Positions 11,435 to 28,051 of a DNA stretch of 64,000 nt are shown here, one piece after another. Source of the DNA: Lentinula raphanica (lineage: Eukaryota > Basidiomycota > Agaricomycetes > Agaricales > Omphalotaceae). Below the pieces are notes generated by a model. That model ran no database searches. It was not told where the DNA came from and worked only from the letters and a program-made list of their open reading frames with translations. How positions within the stretch are numbered: position 1 is the stretch's first letter; every line of letters starts with the position of its first letter. The DNA is taken from contig JANVFP010000040.1 of the NCBI GenBank assembly GCA_027919835.1, positions 186,001-250,000 of the forward strand, given 5' to 3'. A program made the position numbers and the translations under genes.

Positions 11435-12913
11435 ATGACAGATCCCACTCGACCGGAATTCGACCTCTGCGATTCTGCTTCTGCCTCCTCGTCTACGCTG
11501 GTAATCACTCCATCCTCAGGCAGACCATATTCCAAATCCGGTCCCATTGTTAGACAGATTCAGAAAACCAATAACGTGAACCGGCTGATGAATTCTCCAC
11601 AACCACCTCGGCTACAGAAGCTTCCCTCCTACCTTCAATCCACCATGTATCAACCTCAGAGCACAGGCAAAGGACCGATCCAGCCTCATATCAGTAACCT
11701 TCCGAGGAGGAAACCGAGACAGAGCACTGTAGCCTCAGGGCCGAACAAGCAGGATGCCGTGAATTCGTTATCATCTGCTTCGATTCGCACTAATGCGGCT
11801 AGGTCTCCTTCGCCTCCTCTTTCTTCCTCTGCCTCTTCTTCGTCTTCGTCGTCTTCTTCACCGTCCAACTCGAAATCTCGAGGTCTCGACAAGTTTTTCG
11901 TAGATGACGAGCCTTCTCCCTCGGTTGCAGGGATAAACATCAAGCACACCGCTCCCATTGCATCTGCGCTCGACCCGGAGAATGTCTTTTCTGTATCGAA
12001 AGGTCATATACAGCCACATATAACTAACGTTCCTCGTCGACGACCCAGACGTCCTCATTTACCAACTAGGCCTCATACCTCAGTCGAACAGCGTCGAGTG
12101 CGAGACAAGGAAGCGTGGATCAAGGCTCGATGCCTGCAGGAGGTCGTGAAAGGCTCAGGAATATGGATCGCATTCTGGGACTGGGAAAAAGCTTCTGAGG
12201 ACCCCGACAGCGATGATGAAGATCAAATCGAGGGTGCGTTCGCTGAGGAAGAGCTATGCGCAGAACGAGTCATCAGGGTCGTTACTCGAGAGCGGAAAGA
12301 CGAAGAGAGTAGGGATGATCTGGATATGTCGGTGGATCCCGGTGAAGACGCACGTAAAAACGTCTTGGAATTATCTGTGCCTCTGGGAGTCGTTCAAACT
12401 CGCGATGATGGAGTCCCGCACTTGTCTCCTGCACATATATCTCTTGCGCGACAATTCCTTGCCGACATGTCCCTTTCTTCATCGACAAACCCTCGACCCA
12501 ATCCAACTACTTCTTCGACTTCTGTTCCACCCACACCCACGACTTCGTCTACACCCTCCCTCTCGCGCTGTTCCTCTCCATCAATGTCTCCACTCGCATC
12601 GACAATCCCATCTCCATATCCTACATATCCTACCACTCCTGCCTCCTCGTCCTCCTCCACTTCGTCAGAAAACAACAAACGCCTTATGATCACTGTGCCG
12701 AGAAGGGAGTGCGCTGTGGATGCACTCGTCCTTGTCGTTGTGGCGTTCTGCGCAGTGGGTGAACTTGAATTTACGGAGGTTTCGAGTGCGTCTATTCTCG
12801 AGTTTTTGATTCGGTTGTATGATATAGAAGGTCTGGACCATCATTGGCGAGGTGTGTTATCGTGTGATGGTATAGAGTGGTTAGATGAAGTGTTGGGTGC
12901 AGTACGCAAGTAG
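11435..12913 (+). CDS. low-complexity hypothetical protein with two QPHISNLPRRKP-type motifs
   Basis: A single open frame of 492 codons. Residues 79-94 carry KGPIQPHISNLPRRKP, and a second copy KGHIQPHITNVPRRRP starts near residue 189; the same motif ends the small protein at 2419-2820. Between them is a Ser-rich tract (poly-Ser near 11825-11865). A compact region after the second motif (AWIKARCLQEVVKGSGIWIAFWDWEKA) looks structured, followed by an acidic stretch, a Pro/Ser/Thr-rich linker, and a hydrophobic C-terminal segment (DALVLVVVAFCAVGELEF). I do not recognise the family. The pattern of short repeated linear motifs in disordered sequence suggests a scaffold or adaptor that binds one partner more than once; this is inference. 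Confidence 0.75.
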   Translation: MTDPTRPEFDLCDSASASSSTLVITPSSGRPYSKSGPIVRQIQKTNNVNRLMNSPQPPRLQKLPSYLQSTMYQPQSTGKGPIQPHISNLPRRKPRQSTVASGPNKQDAVNSLSSASIRTNAARSPSPPLSSSASSSSSSSSSPSNSKSRGLDKFFVDDEPSPSVAGINIKHTAPIASALDPENVFSVSKGHIQPHITNVPRRRPRRPHLPTRPHTSVEQRRVRDKEAWIKARCLQEVVKGSGIWIAFWDWEKASEDPDSDDEDQIEGAFAEEELCAERVIRVVTRERKDEESRDDLDMSVDPGEDARKNVLELSVPLGVVQTRDDGVPHLSPAHISLARQFLADMSLSSSTNPRPNPTTSSTSVPPTPTTSSTPSLSRCSSPSMSPLASTIPSPYPTYPTTPASSSSSTSSENNKRLMITVPRRECAVDALVLVVVAFCAVGELEFTEVSSASILEFLIRLYDIEGLDHHWRGVLSCDGIEWLDEVLGAVRK

Positions 12914-14154
12914 GAGGATTGTTCGTGATTTTCATAGAAGGAATTTAGAAATGCCTCCTCGAGATAGAGTCTTTCATAGATGATGCTTCTTGTTACTTGT
13001 ACACTCAAGGGATATTCACATACATCCAAGTACTGTACCCGTTGTGTATCGCCGGACATAGCATGTATTATTTGCTTGCTTCCTTGCATTTCCGCGTAGC
13101 TGTGTAGCATAATGATATAGATTTCTAGTCAACTGGCAGTTTCCGGAGCCACGCATTCCTCGAAGAACAGAAAGGGCAAGAATCTCGAGTCTGACAGATT
13201 TGAAAACAGTAGAATGTGAATTATCGGATTTCGCTCGCTGGTATCCAAAGCTGTTAAGCAAGATCTCGCAGAATACTTACAGGCTAGTACAGGAGACTGT
13301 TTGGCTGACAAGTAATCAAATCTGTGACCGACCAATATAGAGCATTATCCTAGTACAGGAGACTGTTTGGCTGACAAGTAATCAAATCTGTGACCGACCA
13401 ATATAGAGCATTATCCTCTTCACGACGATGACTGAGCATACATAGATCTGCTAGAATCCCGTCCAAGTCTATGGTCGGCCGGATTATGGATAGCAAGAAT
13501 GAGATACATTATCGGGATGAGAAAGGGCATACATTCAACGTCGGAACTTGAACTGCCTGAAGGAGAGGACAAATACTGCCCTATTCCTCCTTGGAACAGA
13601 CAGGTTTGTATCTGTTGTGTATGAACAGCCTGTGAAGGCTAGGGCATTTAGCAGGCTGCAGGATGAACTTGTACTATGAACTACGATCATATCGAGCCAG
13701 ACTGAGCTGGAGTAGTAGTACGCGCCAACGCGCTACTTACATTCAGGCTGTTAGCCTGGAAGATGTGAGCTATAAGGCCTAAAAATCTGTATCGATGTTG
13801 GCAGTGGTCAGCCAAATTGCCAACATACTTCAATGATTGCCTTGCCAGTGAGAGATTGCTGCCTTTCCAAACGTTGACTCCTAATTTCGTTTACATCAAT
13901 GCTTTTATAGCTGACAACTTGAACAGAATTACATAGTACTCACCTTGTTTCGCTCAAGAATGAGCACAAAGTTTTCATGTTCATCGTGGTCTTTGACAAA
14001 GCAAGAACTCTGCTCTGCATCAATTATTGTCGCACCGCTTTTTTCTCAAGCGCCCTTCCCTCATCTCCTCTCTCACGACGTGTCGCGTTCACATCGTCCT
14101 CTCTACATCTTCCAACATTACTACTGAATTTTCCACCACGGCACAAATAATCTA
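12914..14154. other. 1.2-kb intergenic region with a 66-bp tandem duplication
   Basis: No frame here has recognisable coding features. It holds the 3' flank of the gene ending at 12913, the duplication at 13284-13417 and the promoter of the P-type ATPase gene. A short frame at 13945-14127 has no support. Confidence 0.5.
13284..13417. repeat. perfect 2 x 66-bp tandem duplication
   Basis: The unit starting CTAGTACAGGAGACTGTTTG at 13284 is repeated exactly from 13350 and ends TTATCCT at 13417. No mismatch between copies was seen, so it is recent or an assembly artefact. Confidence 0.9.
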
Positions 14155-18186
<4,032 letters not shown>

Positions 18187-20018
18187 GTCGAGATGGACGG
18201 ACGGAGCCTCACTAGGCCTCACTATGTATGAGCAAGGAAGTTTCCTCATTCGCAGTGTTGAAAAATTGACTAGTCTGTACAGCAGAAGCACAAGCATCGG
18301 ACTCTAGCCAACTAACTTATTTTACTAGTAGTAGATTAGAGGGCAACCCGAATATCAACTTTTCTATCCCTTCGAACGGTTAGGTGGGAGTAATACGCAT
18401 TTTTGGACTTGCTGGTCTAATTTTAACAGCCATACTCAAACCAATATTTTCTCACATTTCAATTCTACGATACGGTATTCGTCGTCTGAGAACAGCACCG
18501 GGACCGAAGGCTATGAAGGGGGTCTTGTCTTGTCGTAGCTTGTCGTTCTCACCGGGTTTGAGGAGCTATAAGACGGGAACGGTTAGTGTCTGTGGCTTTC
18601 TTTGACCGTATAGAAATATAGTACACGGTCATCGGGCTACTTGAGAGTACTGACTCCAATGTAGAACGATCATTCAACTTTCTATGACCCTGCTTCACAC
18701 TGCTTCACAACGTTGTGTGGACTGTGTCCGCAACTCTATGAAGTGAGCATTCAAGCTGAGCGCTGAACATTCATCCGTACAGTTGAATACTGGGTGAGGG
18801 GTACTACAGTACAGGCTGGAATAGAGGAATACTAACATCGTATAAAAGATGCATAATTAAATCAAGGGCAAAGATCCTTTTCATTCTATGCATCCCGCGA
18901 TTCAATGAGAGTGCTCAGTGAAAGGGAAAACGTCAGGCACAGTGACACTCACCGGGGTCGGCGTCGGGATCTCCGCCCGTATCGAGTCACGTGCAGCGTA
19001 GAAAAGGGCGAATTAACGCGACGCGACCGCGTCGAGATACTGTTTCCCCCTCCGTACATCAGATTCCAGTTTTCTCTTTCTCAAAAACGCGCTCTGTATG
19101 AGGTCTGACGGTGCCGCGTAGGACATGCTCTAAATCAAGCTCCGTCTGAACTCGATAGTCATCTGCCGCGGCCCGCCGGAAGACAATAAGAGATCCATGG
19201 CATAGCTTAACGTGCTGGTCTTCATGCTCTTTCCTACTCTCATGTTCGTTCTCAATCGATATCACTATGGAGGCCTCCTTGTCGAATCTCCCTGATATCT
19301 CATCAATGCTTCATGGTAGTGATCGTAGGAGTCTAGGAGAATACTCCTATGCTCATCGTTCTTCGATCGAGGTCACATCGATGTGTTTTACAGCAATTGC
19401 TGGATAGCAACCTTCTGGAGCCTCCAAACAAGTCCACAAGCAAGGAGATCCAGAACCAGGTTCGTCTACCGGTGCAACTTGGAATCTAACCCCTATCGTA
19501 GCAAACCGGGAACGGCCGGAGGAGACCGGTGCGCCGTTAGCATGGGATACTTCCCACATGGGCGCTTTATTGCTTCTGAATCTCAGTCGGATAATCCTGC
19601 CCCTCTTAACTACTTCCTTCTAGTGACGACTTCTGCTTGCTACGTATCCTCCATTCAACCAGCCTCTTTCTCTCTTGCAACTCAGTGACAGCACTCTCAT
19701 CTTTCATTGTCATCGTTCGTCTCGACTTCCATAGCGCAAGTCAGTCAAAAGGGGCGGACATATCTTGATTGATTCGAGGATTGCTCTAACTCTGACAGCA
19801 GTGAGCTTCTACCTATACGTGAGTTCTACATCGAAAATATTCATATTCATGATTGACTCGGTTGCCGTCGTCTAACAAAGTTTGCCTTGTAGTTTTTTTA
19901 ATCCATAATTTTCATCCTCGGAACGTTAAAGTACAAGCCAGGCTTAATCACCTGGGCGATTGGGGATTCTCCGGAACTTTTGATATATCGAAACTGAACT
20001 ATTCTCCGCATTCGTCCA
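18187..20018. other. 1.8-kb intergenic region, no supported gene
   Basis: Only scattered short frames (60-136 codons) occur, none with motifs or consistent splice structure. The last few hundred bases should contain the promoter of the Rho GEF gene at 20019. Confidence 0.5.
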
Positions 20019-23000
20019 ATGGCATCTATACAAGAAACTGTCCAGGTCCAGCCTCGTTCTCGCCGCGTGGGTACCGTCAGACCGCAATCAACGTACGACA
20101 CACCTTTCACTCCGTCTTCACCGTCTTCACCACCAGTCACAACCTCTGCCTCTGTTCGTCCAACGATACCTACTCGCTCACCACTCCGACCGTCTCCAGG
20201 AAAAACGGCTGTCTCGGCATCACCATCGACTCCGGAATCTGCCCTAAGTTCCGCTTTCATTAAACTTTCCACGCCAACACCTTCCGAAGACGACTTTGAC
20301 CCTGCTGCGATGCCTTTGTCATTTCAAATGCGAAACAGGAGCTTTCCTTCTCTCAACGGACTCGTCGATGCTCTTCCTGACGACACTGTCTTCAAAGCAT
20401 TGCCTCTACGACCCGAATCTCCTTTTGCTTTGTCACCAATGGAAGATGAAGCTGCTTCTTCTTCTTCCGCATCCTCTCATGGCCAACAACCTACACCGAC
20501 CTTCACAAAGAGACAGCATGCTTTGCATGAGCTACTGGCATCGGAAAGAGCATACGCATCAGATCTGGCTCTGGTAAGAGAAATCTACATTCCGCTGGCG
20601 ATAGGTATGTCCTTCGATATCTCGATCTCTCGTCTGTTGACATTTTACTTTACAGGCCATCCAATGCTAAGCAGTATCCCCAGCAGTCCACCACAATCCT
20701 CATCCTCCTCATCGCGCACATTGTCCATCGCTTCCGATTCTTCAGCAGGCTCCTCGAACGCTCCGATGTCCACTGAAGACGCTAAAATCATATTCAATAA
20801 CATTGCCGAATTGGCTTTATTCTCGGACATGTTTTGTGATCGCTTGCAAGATGCATTAGGGGCGATCGTGGAGGGTGGCACCGGCGAGGACTGGGTTGGT
20901 GCTTTGTTTAGGCGTACAGTACGTTATGAAACTGTTCTAGACTGCTATTGCTTATCTCTGCTAGATCCCGGATATGGAACGTCCGTACAAACAGTACATC
21001 ACTAAACAGGGGACAGCAGACGAACATCTCCAGTCTTTACCAAAGACACCTGCACTAGAAACCTATTTTGCTCAAACTCGATCACTTTCTACATCAGTAT
21101 CGCATGCTTGGGATCTCCATTCTCTTCTCATCAAACCTGTACAACGGCTTCTTAAATATCCCCTTCTACTCGGCACTATTCTAGACGAAACACCTGATTC
21201 CCATCCTGACAAAGAAAACTTGAGGCTAGCCAAAGCCGAGATGGAAGAACTCGCGCGCAGCGTGAACGAAGAGCGGCGGCGGGCAGAGGTAATCAAAGGT
21301 GTTTTATCCGGAGACCCCAAGAAGAAAATCAGCGCGTCCAATATCAGCATCGCGGCGTCTGTCAACCTCAGTAAGATGAAAAGCTTACGGAGAATGCAGC
21401 CGGCCGATAGTGGATCAATAGAAGCAACGAGAGTAGAAAAAATGGAGGGCGACTTGAAGAAGGTCGAACAGTTTGCGCAGCAGTTTGCGAAAGACGTCGT
21501 CGGATGGAGCAAGTCGATGACTATAGTTATGCAGAATTTGATGATATGGGCGGTTAGCTTTGGGAAGGTCATTGGATTGTCGGACGATCAAGGAAGCGAA
21601 GCGTTTGATGCCTTCATTGGACTCTTGGAGCAATACCTCGCACCTCTATGTCTCGAACTGGAGAACGTCATTAACGAACGACTCTTGAAAGAAGTTGCAC
21701 TGCTCCTTGCCACCATGCAGCAACCCATGAAACTTCTTGATTCAATGAATGAACAAGAGCCTTTTCATTATCATCTCCTCACCATGAACGTCACGCCGAA
21801 AAACCGTCCCCCTCCTGCTCTTCTCGAAGCGTCCACCAACTATCTCGCTCTGCGAGGCCAGCTCGCGAAAGAACTTCCACGATATCTGGAGTTACTCCAT
21901 CGCGGGATAGCACTTTCCGTCCGGAGGTTAGCTGACATTCAGACACAGTTTTGGCAGGATGTGAGAGATCGCTGGGCTGAGTTGTGGGAGATGCTTCGGG
22001 TGGATGGGGAGTTGAATGCTGGAGCGGCAGAGACTATTGCCGTATGGATAGGTCGTTGGTCAGATGTTGATGAAGTCGTCAGGTCACTTGCGATCACGAA
22101 CGAACGGAAGATTTATCAGGAACCCTTGAGACCAATAGTGTCTCCTCAAACTCCACCAGCGTCAGCGAGCACTTTTTCGTTCTCGACGCAGTCGCCGTCT
22201 TTGAAGTCATCGAAGAGTAATGGAACCTCCGCCAGCAACGTCACAAACATCATGCATTCCTTGGACCCAGCTCACGCCCAAGTTTCCCATCCATTCGCAC
22301 TTTCCTCACCACCTCCTGCCTACAAAAGTCGAGGCCGTGGTCACAGTGATGCTTCCAAACGTGAATCGGCTGAAAACCTGAAAGCTGCCGCAAGCATCAA
22401 GTCGAGCAAGAAGGACAAGGAACAGAAGGAGAAGAAGAAGCCTAAATCGTTTCAACATGCTGAAGATTGGAGCGAGATACTTGGTGGACTAGATATCGGT
22501 GGTGGCGGCGTTCCTACCCTTCCGATACCGCGAACCAAGAGCATGCCGCTCACGAAGAGTGCGAAGACGACCTCGATGTCTTCTTCATTTTCCACTGGCT
22601 CAAAACCTCCTGTTATAGATCTTTCACCTATAGACGATGCTTCATTCTTCCCATCTCCAGAGGACGACCGGGGTAGAAATGATCGCAAGCCGAGCTTCAG
22701 AAGGAAGCTCACTGAAACCCTTCGTTCAAACTCGAAACCACGGAATTCTAGACCGGGCTCTTCCAAAGGTCTCAGTACTTCAGCAAGCTCTCCGCCGACA
22801 TCAGCATCACACCACAAAGATGATGATTCCTCTTTTTCGGTGCAAATGAATCTACGGCGGGATTCTTGGTCTTCCGCTAAGGCTAAATACTCCTGCCAGG
22901 TGATCCATGAGTGCAAGCCACCGGCAGTCATCTCTTATTTTGGTTTCCCTTTCTTCACTTTGAGAGAAGGTGATTTGTACCAGATATTGCAAGAAGCTGG

Positions 23001-23139
23001 TCATCCGAGCATTCATCCGAAACTTCCATTATACGTGGACGATGGAGAGGACTGTTTGTTGCTGTGTAGAAGTAGAGAGGGCGTAGTTGGGTGGGCATTG
23101 GCGAGCTTTTTGGAACCAGTGGAAATGGTTATCTCATGA
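20019..23139 (+). CDS. Rho-family GEF with DH, BAR and SH3 domains (Tuba/Gef1-like)
   Basis: Exons 20019-20604, 20656-20918 and 20965-23139 join in phase for 1007 residues. After a disordered Pro/Ser N-terminus, the DH domain starts near residue 165 (HALHELLASERAYASDLALV), has a Ser-rich insertion in exon 2, and contains the conserved LLIKPVQRLLKYPLLL segment. A helical BAR-like region follows at roughly 435-665 (KMEGDLKKVEQFAQQFAKDV onward). A long basic/Ser-rich linker precedes a C-terminal SH3-type domain near 928-1000 (FPFFTLREGDLYQIL, VGWALASFLEP). DH-BAR proteins of fungi activate Cdc42 or Rho GTPases at curved membranes during polar growth and septation; the exact GTPase cannot be read from the sequence. 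There is no PH domain, as expected when BAR replaces it. Confidence 0.88.
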
Positions 23140-23515
23140 TTATGTGTACACTTTCATTTTCACTTTGCATATCTAACATCTTTGCTTGTCTGCTAAAAGA
23201 TTACTTGTTTATTTTTACCACATTTCGATCTCACTATTCATCTACATAGCATTCTTCCCCGCTCCTTTTGTATGCTCTTGCTCCTGTTGTCACTTATCAC
23301 TGACTTTCTTGTATGTAGTATGTCCTCATCCCCCCATCCACATCCTGTCCCTCCTTCCAGTGCCCCAATGGAATAACATGGCTATATGTAACACGATAGA
23401 ACACAGTTGTACCAACCCTGCGACCAATGTCTAGAAACAGAATTGATATCACTCTATATAATGTCCAAAATATCACACCCAAAACTACATAGATCAGTTG
23501 TCAGCGAACGTTCAA
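23140..23515. other. convergent 3' flanks
   Basis: The 376 bases between two convergent genes (Rho GEF and FAD oxidoreductase) are AT-rich and show no gene. They presumably hold both polyadenylation regions. Confidence 0.5.
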
Positions 23516-26124
23516 TTATTTCTTCGATAAAACCCCAAAAGAAGTTCCAGCCGCGAGAGGTGTGGGAGGCTCATGCGTGGATGCCTCCACAATATTTCCT
23601 TTGGCATCCAAAGGCCAGAGTGAATTTCTAAAAAGATTCGTAGGATCATAAATGTTCTTCAGCTCCTTTAAGCGATCCCAATTGCTTCCAAAGGAAGATA
23701 TGGTGCGTGAGGGAGCTTCATGTCTTCCGAGGAACTACAAATGCGTAAAAAAATGAACACGAATGAATCTTCAAAATTCACACATACGCTTGGAAAAGGA
23801 CCGCCGGTTCGAACTGGCTTCAATGTTTCAGCGATCCACTGAGAGCAGCAATAAGATGAACTGTCATGCAGCGAACGGCATTCCATGCTCACATCTTCCG
23901 CGGTGGTAATGCATCGAGGATCGTTGATACCCATGTCCCATTGATGAAGGGCAGCAACAGTAAACAACGTCTCACGTTGAGATTTTGGTATACATGTGTT
24001 CTCAAAATCACTGATTGCTCCGCCGGCGAGCTCAAAAAGCCAGGCTGAAGATTATGTTAATCTGGCTTCCTCAACATGGACTGTAAGAACGTACTGCACC
24101 CAATAGGAGTGTCATCAAATTTGAGGACGGTCTGCGCTATGATATCGTCAGGGAGCGAAGTAATGAGCGTCGAACGGATGAACCACTGCCTTCCCGCTAC
24201 AAGAAAATAAGGTCTATCAGTGTATATCAACCCATGCGAGAACAATTCAAAAGTACCCTTCCCCCGAAGAATTTGTGCGACACTATCTTGTTGATGCAAG
24301 AAACTCTTCTCGTTCACTTCGTTCAAAAGGCATTTTTCGCCATCCCAAGACGCCAACACGGCAAGGTATTCTTGACCCTTCTCTCTCGAGCCGACATAGC
24401 ACATCTGAATTACAACGAGTGAATCTTTTCCGGCAGGTCCAGCAGTCAGGAGTACGTTAGCATAAAGCTCACGAGGAGCGTTTTTAATACAGTCCCGGAA
24501 ATGCTTGATAAGAGACGCTGCTGTATCTTTGTGAAAACGACTTTGAGAGCAAAGGATATCAAAAATCACCGCATTCCAGTTCTTTGGTTTGAGGGACCTA
24601 CTAGATGAGATTTCCAGCGAAGACAACGGGGATGGGATATGCCTTGGCCTTGTACCGAGTAGCAATCCCGAATGCGGGCCCAGCACCTCGCAAAGCCCAC
24701 CAGAGATCTTTCAGAAAAGGATCAGGAGAGAATATTTATATACACGAACATTTATAGCGACTGACCTGCATATTCTTCTTCATTGACGATCACAATACGT
24801 CCATCAGCTAAGACCATCTCGACCTCGACCAGATTATCAATACTCAGTCCGTAAAGCCTTCCAAGGAAACCGAATCCCCCCAAAAGCATAATGGAAGACC
24901 CGGCAGGGTGAGCCGCGCTACAAAAGGAGCATCAGAAGGATATTCGTGGTACATGACACGGGAACGCACAAAGGTACGTGGTAAGGGACGGTATCTTGTC
25001 CGCCGGAAATCGACCGAGCTCTCAGAGGATTATTGGCGGTGAATGTATCGATTTCCTTTTGCCTCATGCCGGCACCAAAAGTAACATATGCATGAGGATG
25101 AATGGCCTGAATCTGGGACGGAATAGAATGCAAGACAGAGGGGTTGCGGTGACAGCAACGCTCGATCCAGCTGAGATAAGTCCAGATCCCCAAGAACCAT
25201 ACAAAGTGCGTGAGGTAGACTGCATAGTCGAACGACCAGAATAACTGCTTCGATTGTGACCTTCGAGATAGCCAAAGGGATCCGCATTGAAGGGTGCGTT
25301 CGAGCTGTCAGTACTGTCCACAAAGGTACTCTCCGTGTTCCCTCTACGCACAGCAACGGTCGACGTTCCAGTATCAGGTCTAGGACCGAGTGCAGAGACT
25401 GTTTGGATAACCACGCCTCTGGTATCACTGCCAGCAGAAGCGTCCAGAGGTGTGCCTTCTGCATTTTCGTTGAGACGTCGCCGTAAGTTTGGTGGTGGCA
25501 TATCAGAGCGAGACGGTCCCTGAAGGAATGATGCAACAGTACCGGATGCGGCGTGGTATGTGCGAAGTTGCTCATCGTCTTCTCTTCGGCGTTTGCCCGC
25601 GTTTGTAGCAGGTGTATTTTCAGGTTTCTTCCCTTTGCTGTTAGACGGTGCCATGTCCCGGATACTCGTAAACTTGTTTTCCTCGTTGGGGGTTTCTATA
25701 TCAGCATCCGATATCCTGCTGAGATCAATGATAACGTCGCCTCCTACTGCCCAACCAGCAGTACCGAAACCTCCAGCTTTGACGGAAGGAGAGAATGAAT
25801 GGCTCCTACAGAACAGTATGATTCTCCGTGACCGAATCAGACCTATGTCCAGAGCTAATTCGAAAGTTGAGCCGCAAACTTACTTGCTAACGTCCGCAGC
25901 ATCCAATGGACATACAACAACCTGGCCAAGGGTCTCGACATTACCGTTGAACATGACCGTGTATTCAGCGAAACTAAAAGTCCAGATCAGCCATCGAAAG
26001 CAATACGGGGGTCGTCTCAGACCTACTTGGGATTACCCTTCTCATATACTTGGCCTCGTACTGAGCTTTTGAGCTCGTCCAAGAGCTCCTTGGTGAGTAT
26101 GGGACGTTCCGTAAGCGGACTCAT
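23516..26124 (-). CDS. FAD-linked oxidoreductase (BBE-like) with a disordered insertion
   Basis: The ATG is at 26124-26122 and the TAA at 23518-23516. Exons are 26124-26027, 25973-25884, 25805-24970, 24917-24766, 24707-24602, 24540-24257, 24196-24095, 24044-23893, 23838-23788 and 23734-23516. FAD-domain signatures are AGGFGTAGWAVGGDVIIDL, GGFGFLGRLYGLSIDN, DLWWALRGAGPAFGIATRY and, near the C-terminus, the BBE-like YDPTNLFRNSLWP. Such enzymes oxidise alcohols, sugars or phenolics using bicovalently bound FAD; the substrate is unknown and no signal peptide is seen. A polar, low-complexity insertion of about 190 residues (KRRREDDEQLRTYH onward) interrupts the FAD domain. Exon 3 must change frame inside it: either a 50-nt intron at 25220-25171 (weak GTCTAC donor) or a one-base indel. 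Confidence 0.82.
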
Positions 26125-28051
26125 AGTGGCGGTCAGAAAGCAAGGGGAGTCACAAGGGGGGTAGTGGTGATTTATCGCTGGTCTTATATATGCTGAAAGT
26201 TACTGCATTTATCACTGCAATCTGTACGAATGGCACTCAAAGCGCTATGATAAAGTTCACAAAAATTGAAAGTAAAGGTCTAAGAGACAAAATTGCATTT
26301 TGCCCCCGGCTATCGGGAGATCAAAATTCAATTCGCACGATAGATCTACATACACTGAAGATTCAAGAATCCGTATTTGGAGCGAACCTCTCCAATGAGA
26401 TAGTCGAATTTATTCCCTTTTCAGAGATTATTCACTCCATCATGCAAAGTTATTCAATGCTATGGACATTCAAAGACAACGTTGACCATAAAAAACAACC
26501 ATGACGAGCATCATGCGTGGGCTCTGACTACATAACATAGTTCTCTACAGCTCCTCAGTTACATCTTCAAGTTCAACCGACGATTTTTAGAGATGTTCTC
26601 AAGTCCTCTTCCCCCCCTCCTCGGACAAGCCACTTATGATGCACGCTTGAATCATCCAGAGTCTAGACTGCCAGTCTGCATTCGCGAACGGCTCCAACCA
26701 CGTTCTTTCGTATTGGATTTGCTCATCGTCGTGGAGCTGGAGCGCAACAACACGAGGAACAGGCGAGGAAAGTGGAGTTTATTCAACTCTCAAGTCTACC
26801 TAGTACTAAACGCATTGAAGTTCTGCGTACCACGACTACCAATGACATGAATAGCCACAGACTGTTACGAAAGCTGTCGACGTCAACAATGAAAAGATAA
26901 ACGACTGGTCACTGCCACAAGTTGGGGTACTATTCATAGGCTTCGTGATAGAAAACATATTTCTGGTCGGCGATGGTGTGGGTGTCATGCAACAACAAGT
27001 TCAAGTACATACTAACATATGGAGTGAGTATATCGGTAGTGGCATTCCGTCTCGTTCCGTGCCATTTGGATTCTGTTCTTACAAATCGAATGCTAATTTC
27101 GGTATTCAGAACTGACATGCTTCGCAGTGGTAGACTGTAGTAGGCTTACTGGCACACAAATGAATCAATACGGCTTTATGATATAGCGAGGAGATACGTT
27201 CCTCTGGTTTCTTCATTGTAAATCGAAGAAACAAGCGAGAACGCCGTTGGCTGCCATGATTATATGAGACAGTACCATATGGAAAGCTTGCACCAGGCTT
27301 GCACGCGGTAGCAGGTCGTAGTTGGCAAATCCATTGCCCACTGTCCGTTAGAACAACGGGAGGCATATACTGCTCTGGTTTGACCGCGGAGTCCCCAGTG
27401 TCCCTCAATCGGATTCTCCAATAGATGGAAATAACAAAATCTGTGTGGCATAAACGCTCATAAACGTAGGCGTGTGTTTGGTGTATTCAGATTTTGGCGA
27501 TTTGAATATTCATACCCCTTACCTCAAGTTTCAGCTGTACGAAGCTGATCTGTCGAGCTGGGCCACTTAGTATGTACTCGAGCGTTGAACGTTGAACCAC
27601 CCAATCCGGGGCGACTCCACGCCACTGTATGATTGGTGTGTCCGAGATAGGAGGCAACGTCCAATGTTGTAGTAGATAGTTTGTACGAGTCAATTTCGGA
27701 AGCGCACGCTTGAATTCGATGCGCCTCAAAATGGGGTCCTGCGGGAAGCTGCACGGAAAGTTCTGCAAGGAACAACCGTGATTAAAAGGGATTTATATTC
27801 ACCCATGCTGATGATCGTCCTTATAGATTTCATTGGTATCTTGACACGAGGGTTGGGGTTGCAAGCAACCTATCAACGTTTGAGATAACTTCGAGTTATC
27901 CATATGAGATATAGATAATAGAGTACATTGAACGGGGGCGCAATACTAAAGTGATAACCAATTTGAAGTAATGAGTACCAACGGGGAATGTTGACAAGAT
28001 AGTACCTACCAACATAATGACTAACAGCGAATATAACCTCTTCGAGAATCT
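26125..28051. other. 1.9-kb region without a supported gene
   Basis: It contains the promoter of the FAD oxidoreductase gene. Minus-strand frames at 27532-27775 (ending at a GTAAGG donor) and 27106-27451 look mildly protein-like and could be exons of a lineage-specific gene, but no join gives a convincing protein. A + frame at 26190-26504 (104 codons) is likewise unsupported. Confidence 0.4.

Noticed and set aside
12210..12693. 158-codon + frame and minus frames inside the low-complexity gene at 11435
   Set aside because: Shadow frames of the Ser/Pro-rich coding sequence; the 492-codon frame carrying the repeated motif is preferred.
27106..27775. Possible multi-exon minus-strand gene
   Set aside because: Two mildly protein-like frames flank a plausible donor, but no acceptor gives a continuous sensible protein.
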